Shown one piece after another: positions 38,009 to 46,551 of a DNA stretch of 64,000 bases. Source of the stretch: Azospirillum doebereinerae (GTDB lineage Bacteria; Pseudomonadota; Alphaproteobacteria; Azospirillales; Azospirillaceae); NCBI RefSeq assembly GCF_003989665.1, contig NZ_RZIJ01000018.1, positions 93,368 through 157,367 on the forward strand, in the 5' to 3' direction. Positions within the stretch are counted from its first letter, which is position 1. Each line of letters opens with the position of its first letter. The position numbers and the translations under genes were made by a program. The notes beneath the pieces are model-generated. The model searched no databases, was not told the DNA's origin, and saw only the letters and a list, made by a program, of their open reading frames with translations.

Positions 38009-38479
38009 ATGAGCGCGACCAAGACCAAGCTTGCCCCTGCCCACACCCTCTCGCGTCGCGGCGAAGGTCCAAACCCCATCGACATCCATGTGGGCGCCCG
38101 TCTGCGTCTGCGCCGGACCTTGCTGGGCTTGAGTCAGGAAAAGCTGGGCGAGGCCGTCGGCATCACCTTCCAGCAGCTCCAGAAATACGAGCGTGGATCG
38201 AATCGGATCAGCGCCAGCCGTCTCTACAACCTCTCGCAGGTTCTGGGCGTGCCGGTCAGCTACTTCTTCGACGACATGCCCTCCCCCGACAGCGTCGAGA
38301 CCGAATCGCTGGTCGCCTTGCCGCCATCGGAAACCGACGAGTTCGAATCCATGGCTAGGCGCGAAACGTTGGAACTGGTGCGCGCCTATTACCGGATCGA
38401 GGATCCGAGCGTGCGCAAGCGCACCTTCGACCTGCTGAAGGCGCTGGGCGGCGACAAGCTGGCACTGCTCGAAGACTGA
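38009..38479 (+). CDS. XRE-family helix-turn-helix regulator
   Basis: The 156-residue protein has a Cro/C1-type HTH at about residues 28-85: VGARLRLRRTLLGLSQEKLGEAVGITFQQLQKYERGSNRISASRL followed by LSQVLGVPVSYFF. The C-terminal half is acidic and helical. This layout is common in alphaproteobacterial regulators of surface polysaccharide and stress genes. Its position between the two halves of the polysaccharide locus makes local regulation plausible. The last 91 bases overlap, antisense, the end of the convergent GT2 gene. Confidence 0.9.
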   Translation: MSATKTKLAPAHTLSRRGEGPNPIDIHVGARLRLRRTLLGLSQEKLGEAVGITFQQLQKYERGSNRISASRLYNLSQVLGVPVSYFFDDMPSPDSVETESLVALPPSETDEFESMARRETLELVRAYYRIEDPSVRKRTFDLLKALGGDKLALLED

Positions 38480-39390
38480 CACGGAGCCTTGGGGAGAGCC
38501 TCGGGGCGCGGTTTCGCCGGCATGACCGGCGCCACACCGGGGGACGAGGCCTTGTCAAGAAGAGCCCGTGTCTTGACGGCAACCTGCCAGTAGTAGAAGG
38601 CACGCGCCAGCGCGTGGTCCAACCCGGCCTGCCCATCGAGGATGCCGAGCTTCGCCACATAGGAATGCAGGAAGGCCAGCAGGGGTCGGCAGGGCGCGTG
38701 GTGGAGCAGTCTCTTCATCAGTCGTCGCGCACCGGTTTCGCCATCGATCAGGCGTGCCATGCGGCCATCGGCCCGCAACGCCGCCTCCCAATCGGAATAG
38801 CGGTTGTGACGGTCGAACCAAGCGGCCGGGGGTTTCCGGTCGTCATGGTCCATCGGGTGGCGTAGGCGTCCGGTCGCTCCCGCCACAGCGGGTTGGTAGT
38901 GCCCCTCGACCTCCCACATGCTGGCGACGTCCAGATCGGGAATGTCTGGAAAGCACGCACGGCGACGGTCGAACAGGATCAGCTTGCGGTTCCAGCAGCC
39001 GAACCGCAGCGGCCGTCCGCGCACCGCCGGCCGGCCGTCGATCCAATAGCCGGCGGGAGTTGGACCTGAAGCGCCCGCCATCAGCCGGTCGATCTCCTCC
39101 ACCAGTTCCGGAGTCGGCCGCTCGTCGGCATCGACGAACAGGACCCAATCATGGGCAAAGGGCAAGTGGTCCAGGCACCATTGCTTCTTCTTCGGGTAAC
39201 GCCCGTTCCAATGGAAAGGAACCACCCGCGCGCCATGGGCGGCGGCGATGCCCGTCGTCCCATCGATGCTGCCACTGTCCACCACGAAGCGCTCGGCGAA
39301 ACGGTTGAGCGACGGCAGGCACAGCGGCAGATTGGCGGCCTCGTTCCGGGTCATCACCACGACCGACACGGGGATCGGCGCGGAACTCAT
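38389..39390 (-). CDS. Glycosyltransferase family 2 (WaaE/KdtX-like)
   Basis: The 333-residue protein has a GT2 N-terminus (VSVVVMTRNEAANLPLCLPSL, FVVDSGSIDGTTGIA) with the DADE metal site (VLFVDADERPT) and the FGCWNRKLILFDRRR segment seen in WaaE/KdtX-type transferases acting on lipopolysaccharide core or exopolysaccharide. The ATG at 39390 overlaps the Wzz-like stop by four bases. The last 35 or so residues are Ser/Pro-rich and coded across the XRE gene on the other strand; the natural protein may end there because no earlier stop exists. Confidence 0.85.
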   Translation of the reverse strand: MSSAPIPVSVVVMTRNEAANLPLCLPSLNRFAERFVVDSGSIDGTTGIAAAHGARVVPFHWNGRYPKKKQWCLDHLPFAHDWVLFVDADERPTPELVEEIDRLMAGASGPTPAGYWIDGRPAVRGRPLRFGCWNRKLILFDRRRACFPDIPDLDVASMWEVEGHYQPAVAGATGRLRHPMDHDDRKPPAAWFDRHNRYSDWEAALRADGRMARLIDGETGARRLMKRLLHHAPCRPLLAFLHSYVAKLGILDGQAGLDHALARAFYYWQVAVKTRALLDKASSPGVAPVMPAKPRPEALPKAPCQSSSSASLSPPSAFSRSKVRLRTLGSSIR

Positions 39391-40334
39391 GCGGCGCTCC
39401 CCCGCCACGCCGCGCGGACGGACAGGACGAAGGCCCCCGCCAGCAGGCCGACCAGCCCCGACAGCGGCACCACCGCCACCGGATTCGGCCAGTCGGGCAA
39501 AGCCGATGCGGTCGGCGCCTGGATCGGATCGGCGGCGAAGGGCAGATCGACCTCGATCATCATCGCCACCCGCTCCTGGTCCGACAGAAGGTCGTTGAGC
39601 GCGCGACGGTGCTCGGTCACCGTGACCCCGGCCAGCCGGGCCTTCACATGGGCGATCTGCGCCGCGCTGCGCCGGGCCGCTTCGGCCCGCAGATGGGCGT
39701 CGGTCGCCGCCGCGATCCGGCCCAGCATCTCCAGCCCGGCGCCCCGGTCGCGGTGGCGCAGCGCGATCCGCCGCATCGGCCCGCTGCGCACCATATCGAT
39801 CACCAGCCGGTCGCGCAGGGCACGGGCCACCCGTTCCGCGTCGGGCTCTACCCAGTCCCGCCGCCCCACCAGCGCCAGAAGCAGACGCTTGACCATTGGC
39901 AGCAGGCCGGGCGGCGGTCGCCACTCCCCCTCCTCCGCGCTCCACCGCTCGGGGAACAGACTGCGCAGGAAGGCCGGATCGCCGGCCAGCCGCTCCGCCA
40001 CCGGGCCGGAGCCGAACAACTCCAGATACCGGGCGTAATCGGACAGCGCCTCGTCCCCCGGCCCCGGTTCGGCGGCGCCAAGGGCGGATTCGCGCCCCGC
40101 CATCACCGGAATCCGAGCGCCCATCGCCGCCGACCCGACCCGCGCGGTCGGTCCGACGATCATCACCACCGTGTGCTCGGGCGGCACGACCCACAGCGCA
40201 CCCAACGCCAACGTCACGCCAGCCAGCGCGAAGACGGCCAACACCCGCCAACCCGACAGCGCCGTCAGCACCAAGGCGCGAAAATCCACGCCCGCCGTGT
40301 CGGGCGTCCGCAGCGTCAGCGACCCGTCAGGCAT
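39387..40334 (-). CDS. Wzz-like polysaccharide chain-length/copolymerase protein
   Basis: The roughly 315-residue protein has one hydrophobic segment near the N-terminus (VLAVFALAGVTLALGALWVV) and one near the C-terminus (VAVVPLSGLVGLLAGAFVL) flanking a long periplasmic helical region, the two-helix topology of Wzz/PCP proteins. A Pro-rich stretch precedes the second helix as in that family. No C-terminal tyrosine kinase domain is present. The start is ATG 40334 (MPDGSLTL), overlapping the GT4 gene by eight bases; an upstream ATG at 40358 is possible. Confidence 0.72.
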   Translation of the reverse strand: MPDGSLTLRTPDTAGVDFRALVLTALSGWRVLAVFALAGVTLALGALWVVPPEHTVVMIVGPTARVGSAAMGARIPVMAGRESALGAAEPGPGDEALSDYARYLELFGSGPVAERLAGDPAFLRSLFPERWSAEEGEWRPPPGLLPMVKRLLLALVGRRDWVEPDAERVARALRDRLVIDMVRSGPMRRIALRHRDRGAGLEMLGRIAAATDAHLRAEAARRSAAQIAHVKARLAGVTVTEHRRALNDLLSDQERVAMMIEVDLPFAADPIQAPTASALPDWPNPVAVVPLSGLVGLLAGAFVLSVRAAWRGSAA

Positions 40335-41556
40335 CCGACACCCGCCGCCACCCATCATGCGCCATTCCCCTGCGTCTCAACAACCCTTCGGCCAGGGCCG
40401 AAACGCGCGAAGCGGCGTCCTCGGCTGTCCAGGAGGCCGCGACGGCGGCGGCCCGAACGCCTTCCTCCGCACAGCGGGGCGGGTCGGCGGCGTAGCGGCG
40501 CACGGTCTCGGCCAGGGTGGCTCCATCGCCGGGATCCAACACCGCTCCACAGCCCCGGACCCGCTGCGCCGCATCGCTGCCGGAGGGCCCCAGGAACAGG
40601 CAGGGACGCCCCGCCGCCTGGGCGCCGGCCAGCTTGCTCGGCACCATCAACCCTTCCGCCGCCTCCGCCATGACGGCCAGATGCAGGTCGGCGCAGGAAA
40701 GGCTTTCCGCCAGCCGCTCCGGCGGCTGCCAGGGCTGGAAGAGGACGTTGTCGAGTCCCTGGCCGCGCACCGACTGGGCGAAGGCGGCGTGGCCGCGTCC
40801 CTCCCCGATCATCAGGAACCGCACCGCCGGGTCGCTCCGCTGCAGCCGCGCGGCGGCTTCCAGCACGCCATCCATCGGGTGCGCCAAGCCGAGATTGCCC
40901 GAATAGGCCACGACGAAGCGGCCCCCCAGCCCCAAGGCGGCGCGGAAGCCATTCCCCTCGTGCGGGATCGGGCGCACCCGCGGATCCGGCCAGTTGGGCA
41001 GCACCGTCAGCCGGTCCTCCGGCACGCCGGCCCCGGCAAGGCGTCCGGCCATGCAGCGCCCGATGGCGATCACCGCGTCGTGGCGCCGCAACGCCGCCGC
41101 CATCGACCGCTCGACGAAGCCGAGCAGGGGCGCCGGCAACCGCACGCCCAGATGCGGCAGCAGCGCCGGGTAGACGTCCTGGCTCCAATGGATGGCGACG
41201 GCGCGGTGGCGGGCGGCCAGCAGCGGGCCGACGCGCGCCAGCAGCGGCGGATCGGTCATGGTGACCACCACGTCGTGGCGCGGCTGCCGCAGCGCATGCC
41301 ACGTCAACCGGCGCAGCGAATCGAGGTAGGAGCGCGCGTCCGGCCGCTCCCGCCCATCGACGGCGTCGCCGGTCCGGTGAAGAGTCACGCCCGGCGGTGT
41401 TTCCGCTTCCCCGCCCGCGCCGTCCGCCACGACGGTGACGCGCCAGCCCAACGCCGCCAGCCGCTCCGCCAGATCGGCAAGGCAGCGTCCGGTCGCCCCG
41501 CGATCCGGGGGGAAGACCCTGTTCACGAACAAAATGGACGGACGACACGGACGCAC
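40327..41556 (-). CDS. Glycosyltransferase family 4 (WcaI/WbuB-like)
   Basis: The 409-residue GT-B transferase has N-terminal ILFVNRVFPPDRGATGRCLADLAERLAALG (acceptor domain) and C-terminal VAYSGNLGLAHPMDGVLEAA, MIGEGRG and the donor-site segment ADLHLAVMAEAAEGLMVPSKLAGAQAAGRP with the catalytic-type E-x7-E region altered to EAAEGLMVPSK. It would add a sugar during repeat-unit assembly. The start is a GTG at 41556 without a clear ribosome-binding site. It is in the middle of the minus-strand polysaccharide set. Confidence 0.88.
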   Translation of the reverse strand: MRPCRPSILFVNRVFPPDRGATGRCLADLAERLAALGWRVTVVADGAGGEAETPPGVTLHRTGDAVDGRERPDARSYLDSLRRLTWHALRQPRHDVVVTMTDPPLLARVGPLLAARHRAVAIHWSQDVYPALLPHLGVRLPAPLLGFVERSMAAALRRHDAVIAIGRCMAGRLAGAGVPEDRLTVLPNWPDPRVRPIPHEGNGFRAALGLGGRFVVAYSGNLGLAHPMDGVLEAAARLQRSDPAVRFLMIGEGRGHAAFAQSVRGQGLDNVLFQPWQPPERLAESLSCADLHLAVMAEAAEGLMVPSKLAGAQAAGRPCLFLGPSGSDAAQRVRGCGAVLDPGDGATLAETVRRYAADPPRCAEEGVRAAAVAASWTAEDAASRVSALAEGLLRRRGMAHDGWRRVSDA

Positions 41557-41599
41557 GGGACATCACCGCATGAATTGCACGCGGAAGTATGCATAAGCG

Positions 41600-42850
41600 T
41601 CATTGCATGGACAACGGTTTCCTGATGCCCGACGCCAAAACCATCAAAGAGAGCAGAACGCCAGTGTCGAGGTACTTGAAGCTCGTGTGCAGCCCCAGCG
41701 CCATCAGCAGCGGCGGCAGCAAAGACCAGCCCAGCAGCGGATCGACGCGCAGCAGCCGCAGCGCCGCCGGAACCAGCCCGCCGAGATAGGCGGCCAGCGC
41801 CAATGCGCCCAGGACGCCGCCCTTGACCAGGACGTAGGTCGCCAGGGTGTGGGTGTAGGACACGCGCCAGCCGCCCACCGCCGGGTTGGACAGCTTGGCG
41901 CCCCAGCCGTCGCCGAACAGCAGCGACCAGGGCGATTGCGCGACATGCGCCAGCACCGCCGCCGCCTCCTCCCAGCGGGCGTTGGCGCCGGTCAGGCGGG
42001 TCTTCTCCGCCGCCTGCCCCCAGGCGCCGAGCAACGGGTCGCCGAGCAGCAGCCCGACGACCAGCGCCGCCGCCAGGACCGGCACGGCCAACCAGGGCCG
42101 CCGACGCCCCAACCAGAGGATCAGGGCGAGCCCCGACAGCGCGGCCAGCCCCAGCGCCGTCCGGTGCACCGCCCCGGCCAACGCCCCCAGGCATAGGGCT
42201 CCCCCGCCCGCGCAGCACAGGGCGGCCACCCCGCGCCCCAAGCCGCCCCGCGCGAACAGGCCGAGCGCCAGGGCCGGCAGGGCGACCGCCGCGAACAGCA
42301 CCGACGGCGCGTTCAGGAAATAGCCGTCGCCATCGGGCATCGCCCGCGTGCCGACCGCGCCGAAGCCCCATTCCACCTGCTTCCACCAGCGCAACGCCAG
42401 GAACAGCCCGGCCAGGATCAGCCCGGCGCCCAGGATCGGAACCGCCCGGCCGGCGACGCCGCGCAGGACCGGCACCAGCAACACCGGCAGGAAGAGGTAC
42501 AGCAGCGGGACCGCGTCGCGCAGGATGTCCGCCGCGTCCCAGCCCAAGGCCGCGGCGCGCAGCAGCGGCGCCCAGAGCAGCCACGCGAAGGCCGGCAACG
42601 CCAGGGCCTCCCAGCGCGGCAGCGCGGGCGCCCGCAGGGCATGGCCGGTGACGGCGAACAGCGGGCGGCGCCAGCCCACGGCGGCCAGCAGCAGCAGGCC
42701 GATGACCGCCTCGGTCGCGCGCAGCACGGGCGGGGCCGGCGCGCTGAAGGCGCCGTACAGCACCAGCGCAAGGGCCACGGCCAGAGCGGGGAAGGCCGCG
42801 CTCCACCGGCCTGCCGCCTCCCCTTCCCCGGCATCGGCGACGGGGATCAC
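41600..42850 (-). CDS. O-antigen/exopolysaccharide polymerase-like membrane protein (Wzy-like)
   Basis: The 416-residue protein is almost wholly hydrophobic with roughly 10-12 predicted membrane helices and one large loop (residues about 275-335, with GDGWGAKLSNP and SYTHTLATYVLVKGG), the topology of Wzy polymerases and O-antigen ligases. The H-containing SYTHTLATY loop fits the conserved ligase/polymerase His region. Sequence identity in this class is low, so the call is by topology and context. It starts seven bases from the stop of the preceding gene. Confidence 0.7.
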   Translation of the reverse strand: MIPVADAGEGEAAGRWSAAFPALAVALALVLYGAFSAPAPPVLRATEAVIGLLLLAAVGWRRPLFAVTGHALRAPALPRWEALALPAFAWLLWAPLLRAAALGWDAADILRDAVPLLYLFLPVLLVPVLRGVAGRAVPILGAGLILAGLFLALRWWKQVEWGFGAVGTRAMPDGDGYFLNAPSVLFAAVALPALALGLFARGGLGRGVAALCCAGGGALCLGALAGAVHRTALGLAALSGLALILWLGRRRPWLAVPVLAAALVVGLLLGDPLLGAWGQAAEKTRLTGANARWEEAAAVLAHVAQSPWSLLFGDGWGAKLSNPAVGGWRVSYTHTLATYVLVKGGVLGALALAAYLGGLVPAALRLLRVDPLLGWSLLPPLLMALGLHTSFKYLDTGVLLSLMVLASGIRKPLSMQ

Positions 42851-42857
42851 CGGAGGC

Positions 42858-43331
42858 TCAGGCCCAGCGCGCTTCGGCCCGGTCCAGGCGGTAGAACAGC
42901 CCTTCGTGCGGGCGCAGGCGCAGGGTGCCGGTCAGCAGGATCGGCTCCTGCGTCTCCCCCAGCGGCGTCCGGCTGTGGACGTGGATCATGCTCGACGGGG
43001 CGGGGCTCTGGCAGGCCGGGCAACTGACCGGGTTGGCCGACAGGATGAAGCGGTTGTGCGAGGCCCCGCCGGTGAGGGGAACCATGAACCCGCGCACCGA
43101 CACCGGCTGCCCGTCCATTTCGGACACGCGGATCGGGAATTGCGGATCGCCCACCGGCCCGCCCAGGCGGACCTGCGCCAAGTCGCGCCACAACGCGGTG
43201 TGTTCGTCGAGCGGCAGGTGGAACGGCCCGGCGGCGTGGGCCGGGGCGTCGGCCGAACCGGCGGCCCAGACCGCCCAGCCGGCGACCGGGGCAAGGGCGA
43301 GCGGCAGAAGGAACTGACGGCGTGTGGTCAT
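42858..43331 (-). CDS. Tat-signal exported protein, DUF3299-like
   Basis: The 157-residue protein starts with a twin-arginine-type signal (TTRRQFLLPLALAPVAGWAVWAA). The mature part has MDGQPVSVRGFMVPL, then CPAC and HVHSR segments and ends DRAEARWA. MDGQPVxxxGFMVPL resembles DUF3299 proteins, but the rest is weaker, so the family is tentative. The CPAC motif may bind metal or form a disulphide. It is the first gene of the minus-strand polysaccharide set, though a functional link is unproven. Confidence 0.6.
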   Translation of the reverse strand: MTTRRQFLLPLALAPVAGWAVWAAGSADAPAHAAGPFHLPLDEHTALWRDLAQVRLGGPVGDPQFPIRVSEMDGQPVSVRGFMVPLTGGASHNRFILSANPVSCPACQSPAPSSMIHVHSRTPLGETQEPILLTGTLRLRPHEGLFYRLDRAEARWA

Positions 43332-43641
43332 CGCGGTTTTCTCCCTTGATGCGTCCCACCGGCCCCCGCCGTCTTTCGCAAGTGCGCGCACGGGGTGACC
43401 GGGGCGGCTCTGCGGCCGACGCTGATCGGCGGGAAGTGTCCAGCATGTGGGACAACCGGTCAACGCGCAAAGCGACGCGGAGGGAAGAGCTTGATGGGAA
43501 AGGCATTTCACAAAATGGAATAGGGGCTTCACAAGTCCGCAATGTGTTTGACGCGGCGGGTTTCCGCATACGATAGTCCTGCCGATGTTGCGCCGCACTG
43601 GCGATGGCAGCGGCGTATCCGTTCCGGGGACGAGACGAGCC
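43332..43641. other. Divergent intergenic region, no gene found
   Basis: These 310 bases lie between the Tat-signal protein gene and hutG. An AT-richer stretch near 43,490-43,570 probably holds promoter elements for hutG. I found no supported ORF, repeat or RNA. Confidence 0.5.
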
Positions 43642-44466
43642 ATGGAAACCTTTCGCTTCCAGCCGGGGGAGACCCCGGTCCTGCTCAGCATCCCGCATGT
43701 CGGGACGATGATTCCGCCGGACATCGCGGCCGGCATGACCGAGGTCGGGACCGCGCAGCCGGACGTGGACCGCCATCTCGACCGGCTCTACCACTTCGCC
43801 CCGGCGCTGGGAATCGGCTTCCTGACGCCGCTCTGTTCGCGCTACGTGGTGGACCTGAACCGCGACCCGTCGAACACGCTCCTCTATCCCGGCGCCAGCG
43901 ACACCGAAATCTGCCCGCTGACCAGCTTCGACCACGCCCCCCTCTACAAGCCCGGCCACGAGCCGGACGCCGCCGAGGTCGAGCGGCGAATCGGCGCCTA
44001 CTGGCGCCCCTACCATGAACAGCTTCAGGCGGAGCTGCGCGCCCTCAAGGAGCGCTTCGGGGTCGCCGTGCTGTTCGACGCCCATTCGGTGCGCCGTCGG
44101 GTTCCCCGCTTCTTCGAAGGCACCCTGCCCGATTTCAGCCTGGGCACCGCCGAGGGGCAGACCGCCGCCCAGCCGCTGGTCGGCCGGCTGATGAACGTGC
44201 TGACCGCGTCGGAGCGGTATTCGGCGGTGCTGAACGGCCGTTTCAAGGGCGGCTACATCACCCGCGCCAACGGCCAGCCCGACGAGAACATCCACGCCAT
44301 CCAACTGGAGCTGACCCAGTCCACCTACATGGACGAGGAGGCGCCCTACCGCTTCCGCCCCGATCTGGCCGGTCAGGTCCGCCCCTCGCTGGAGCGGCTG
44401 ATGAGCGTCATCGTCGAATGGGCGTGGGAAAAGGCCTCGGGCCGGCGGCGGGCCGGGTATCTCTGA
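43642..44466 (+). CDS. hutG: N-formylglutamate amidohydrolase
   Basis: HutG hydrolyses N-formylglutamate to formate and glutamate, the last step of one histidine degradation route. The 274-residue protein has the family's LLSIPHVGTMIP, VDLNRDPSNTLLYP, LFDAHSVRRRVPRFF and GGYITRANG segments. The start at ATG 43642 (METFRFQPG) matches the family; the frame is open upstream to 43585. No other hut gene is adjacent, so it is a lone copy. Confidence 0.93.
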   Translation: METFRFQPGETPVLLSIPHVGTMIPPDIAAGMTEVGTAQPDVDRHLDRLYHFAPALGIGFLTPLCSRYVVDLNRDPSNTLLYPGASDTEICPLTSFDHAPLYKPGHEPDAAEVERRIGAYWRPYHEQLQAELRALKERFGVAVLFDAHSVRRRVPRFFEGTLPDFSLGTAEGQTAAQPLVGRLMNVLTASERYSAVLNGRFKGGYITRANGQPDENIHAIQLELTQSTYMDEEAPYRFRPDLAGQVRPSLERLMSVIVEWAWEKASGRRRAGYL

Positions 44467-44487
44467 CGCCGGCGCGGTGCGGCGAAT

Positions 44488-44524
44488 GGAACGTTTGGAA
44501 CGTTTGAAACACCGTGGAACGTTT
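44488..44524. repeat. GGAACGTTT direct repeats
   Basis: GGAACGTTT occurs at 44488, 44497 and 44516, the first two in immediate tandem, followed by GTTCCATGTTCCAT, which gives partly complementary ends. It could be a protein-binding array or a degenerate repeat. Confidence 0.7.
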
Positions 44525-44715
44525 TTCCGGGTCTGTTCCATGTTCCATCGGCTTGTCCGCCGCACGCTCCGGGGGATGGCGGAAGTGGAAAGGAACATGG
44601 CGGAGGCTCCATGGGCGGCGGCAAAGGGCCGTCATGGTAGGGGAAGGTTTGCCGGGTTGTGGGATTTTCGGCAAAAGCTGGCCATCCCAGACTTGGCTGC
44701 GGGGCGCGCGAAGAT

Positions 44716-44868
44716 AGCCCTCTCCCGCCCCGGGAGAGGGAAGGGACCCGCCGCGAAGCGGTGGGAAGGGTGAGGGGCTATCGGGACATGGATCCGGTAC
44801 CACAGCCGATAGCCCCTCACCCTCCCCGCTTCGCGGGTCCCCTCCCTCTCCCGGGGCGGGAGAGGGCT
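44716..44868. repeat. 153-bp long inverted repeat
   Basis: Arms of nearly 70 bases (left beginning AGCCCTCTCCCGCCCC, right ending GGGGCGGGAGAGGGCT) are almost perfectly complementary around a centre near 44792 and include smaller inner hairpins. It is the longest palindrome in the window and related in sequence to the dispersed GC-rich elements. Confidence 0.85.
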
Positions 44869-44907
44869 GTGTCGGCGTCGCTGTGTTCTTGGAAATGAAC
44901 CGCAAGG

Positions 44908-44942
44908 AAAAAGCGCCGGAGGTTTCCCTCCGGCGCTTTTTT
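44908..44942 (-). terminator. Bidirectional rho-independent terminator of degP
   Basis: An 11-bp stem AGCGCCGGAGG/CCTCCGGCGCT with a TTTC loop is flanked by A and T runs, 23 bases past the degP stop. Confidence 0.9.
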
Positions 44943-44964
44943 CATACCGAACGAACCCCGCCGA

Positions 44965-46551
44965 TCAGCTCAGCGGCAGCGCCACGAAGCGCAGGTCGCC
45001 CTTGCGGTCGACCAGCAGCAGGATGGACTTCTTGCTCTGCTCCTTGGCCTTCTGGACCTTGGCGGTCACGTCCTCCGGCTTGCGGACCTCTTCCTGACCG
45101 ACCTCCAGCACGACGTCGCCGGCCTTCAGGCCCTTCTCGGCGGCGGTGGAGCTGCTCGACACCTCGGTGATGACCACGCCCTTCAGCTCGGGCTTGATGT
45201 CGTACTGCTGGCGCAGCTCCGGGGTGATCGCGGTCAGCTTCATGCCCAGGCTTTCGGTCGGCTTCTGGGCCGGGGCCTTGTCCTTGGGCGCCTGCTTGTC
45301 CTCGGGGCCGGCGGCGAGCAGGCCCTGCTCCTCGGCGGCTTCGAGTTCGCCGACCTTGACCTGGATGGTCTGGGTCTTGCCCTTGCGCCACACCTCGACC
45401 GGCACGGCCTTTTCGATGGCGGTCTCGGCGACGACGCGCGGCAGGCGCCGCATCTCGTTGATTTCCTTGCCGTCGAACTTGATGACCACGTCGCCGGCCT
45501 GGATGCCGGACTTGGCGGCCGGACCGTCCGGCGTGACCGAGGCGACCAGCGCGCCCTTGTGCGCCGGCAGGCCGAGGCTCTCGGCGATCTCCGGCGTCAC
45601 CGCCTGGATGCGCACGCCCAGCCAGCCGCGCCGGGTCTTGCCGTATTCCTTGAGCTGCGCCACGACCTGCTTGGCGAGGTTCGACGGGATGGCGAAGCCG
45701 ATGCCGACCGAGCCGCCCGACGGCGAGAAGATCGCCGTGTTGATGCCGATGACCTCGCCGTTCAGGTTGAACATCGGGCCGCCGGAATTGCCCCGGTTGA
45801 TCGAGGCGTCGGTCTGGAGGAAATCGTCGTAGGGGCCGGCGTCGATGTTGCGCTGCCGGGCCGAGATGATGCCCGCCGTCACCGAGCCGCCCAGACCGAA
45901 CGGGTTGCCGATGGCCAGCACCCAGTCGCCGACCCGCATCGCGTCGCTGTCGCCGAAGGGAACGGCGGTCAGCGGGTGGCTGGTCTTGATCTTCAGCAGG
46001 GCGAGGTCGGTCTTGCCGTCACGGCCGACCAACTCCGCCTTGATGTTGGTGTCGTCCTGGAGGATGACGGTGATCTCGTCGGCGTCCTGGACCACGTGGT
46101 TGTTGGTGACCACGTAGCCGTTGGTCGCGTCGATGACGAAGCCCGAGCCCAGCGAGGTCGCCTTGCGCTGCGGCTGGTCCTGCTGCTGCTGGCGGTCGAA
46201 GAAGTCGCGGAAGAAATCCTCGAAGGGCGAGCCCGGCGGAAATTGCGGAATCTCGGGGCGCTGGCCCGGCTGGCGCTGCGGCGCGGCCTGGCTGGTCGAG
46301 ATGTTGACCACGGCGGGCAACAACTTTTCCGCCAGATCGGCGAAGCTGCCGGTGGCCGCGCGGCCCGGCCCGGTCTGGACCTGGGGCTGGCCTTGGGCGT
46401 GAGCCTTGGCCGCCATGGAGGGGGCCGCGACCGGGGCCGCCAGCGCCAGCAGCAGCGCCGCCGTCATGGAACGGATGCCCGCCTTCCGGACCGCCCCGCG
46501 CCGCCGGGCGGGAGCCGCCGTGGCGGGTTCGATTTTGGGGGTGCTCGTCAA
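44965..46551 (-). CDS. degP: Do-family periplasmic serine protease/chaperone (DegP/MucD)
   Basis: DegP-type proteases degrade or refold damaged envelope proteins. The 528-residue protein has a signal peptide (SMTAALLLALAAPVAAPSMA), a trypsin-like domain with His in TNNHVV, Asp in KTDLALLKI and Ser in RGNSGGP, and two PDZ domains (each with GLPAHKGALV- or PELKGVVI-type carboxylate loops). A Gln-rich LA loop is present. I place the start at TTG 46551, which has GGGAG about 10 bases upstream; the frame is open to 46590. It is near hflK-hflC, separated by a palindromic element. Confidence 0.93.
   Translation of the reverse strand: MTSTPKIEPATAAPARRRGAVRKAGIRSMTAALLLALAAPVAAPSMAAKAHAQGQPQVQTGPGRAATGSFADLAEKLLPAVVNISTSQAAPQRQPGQRPEIPQFPPGSPFEDFFRDFFDRQQQQDQPQRKATSLGSGFVIDATNGYVVTNNHVVQDADEITVILQDDTNIKAELVGRDGKTDLALLKIKTSHPLTAVPFGDSDAMRVGDWVLAIGNPFGLGGSVTAGIISARQRNIDAGPYDDFLQTDASINRGNSGGPMFNLNGEVIGINTAIFSPSGGSVGIGFAIPSNLAKQVVAQLKEYGKTRRGWLGVRIQAVTPEIAESLGLPAHKGALVASVTPDGPAAKSGIQAGDVVIKFDGKEINEMRRLPRVVAETAIEKAVPVEVWRKGKTQTIQVKVGELEAAEEQGLLAAGPEDKQAPKDKAPAQKPTESLGMKLTAITPELRQQYDIKPELKGVVITEVSSSSTAAEKGLKAGDVVLEVGQEEVRKPEDVTAKVQKAKEQSKKSILLLVDRKGDLRFVALPLS

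Larger units (their letters stand above)
44467..44964. other. Repeat-rich intergenic region between hutG and degP
   Basis: The 498 bases contain no supported gene. They hold a cluster of GGAACGTTT repeats (44488-44524), a GTTCCATGTTCCAT segment (44535-44548), a 153-base inverted repeat (44716-44868) and the degP terminator (44908-44942). Confidence 0.7.

Noticed and set aside
38389..40251. GT2 frame extended to 620 codons
   Set aside because: The first half is an out-of-frame reading of the Wzz-like gene; GT2 homology begins at the ATG at 39390.
44497..44523. EcfG-type stress promoter GGAAC-N-CGTT
   Set aside because: The best spacing is 18 bases, outside the usual 16-17, and no gene follows on that strand.
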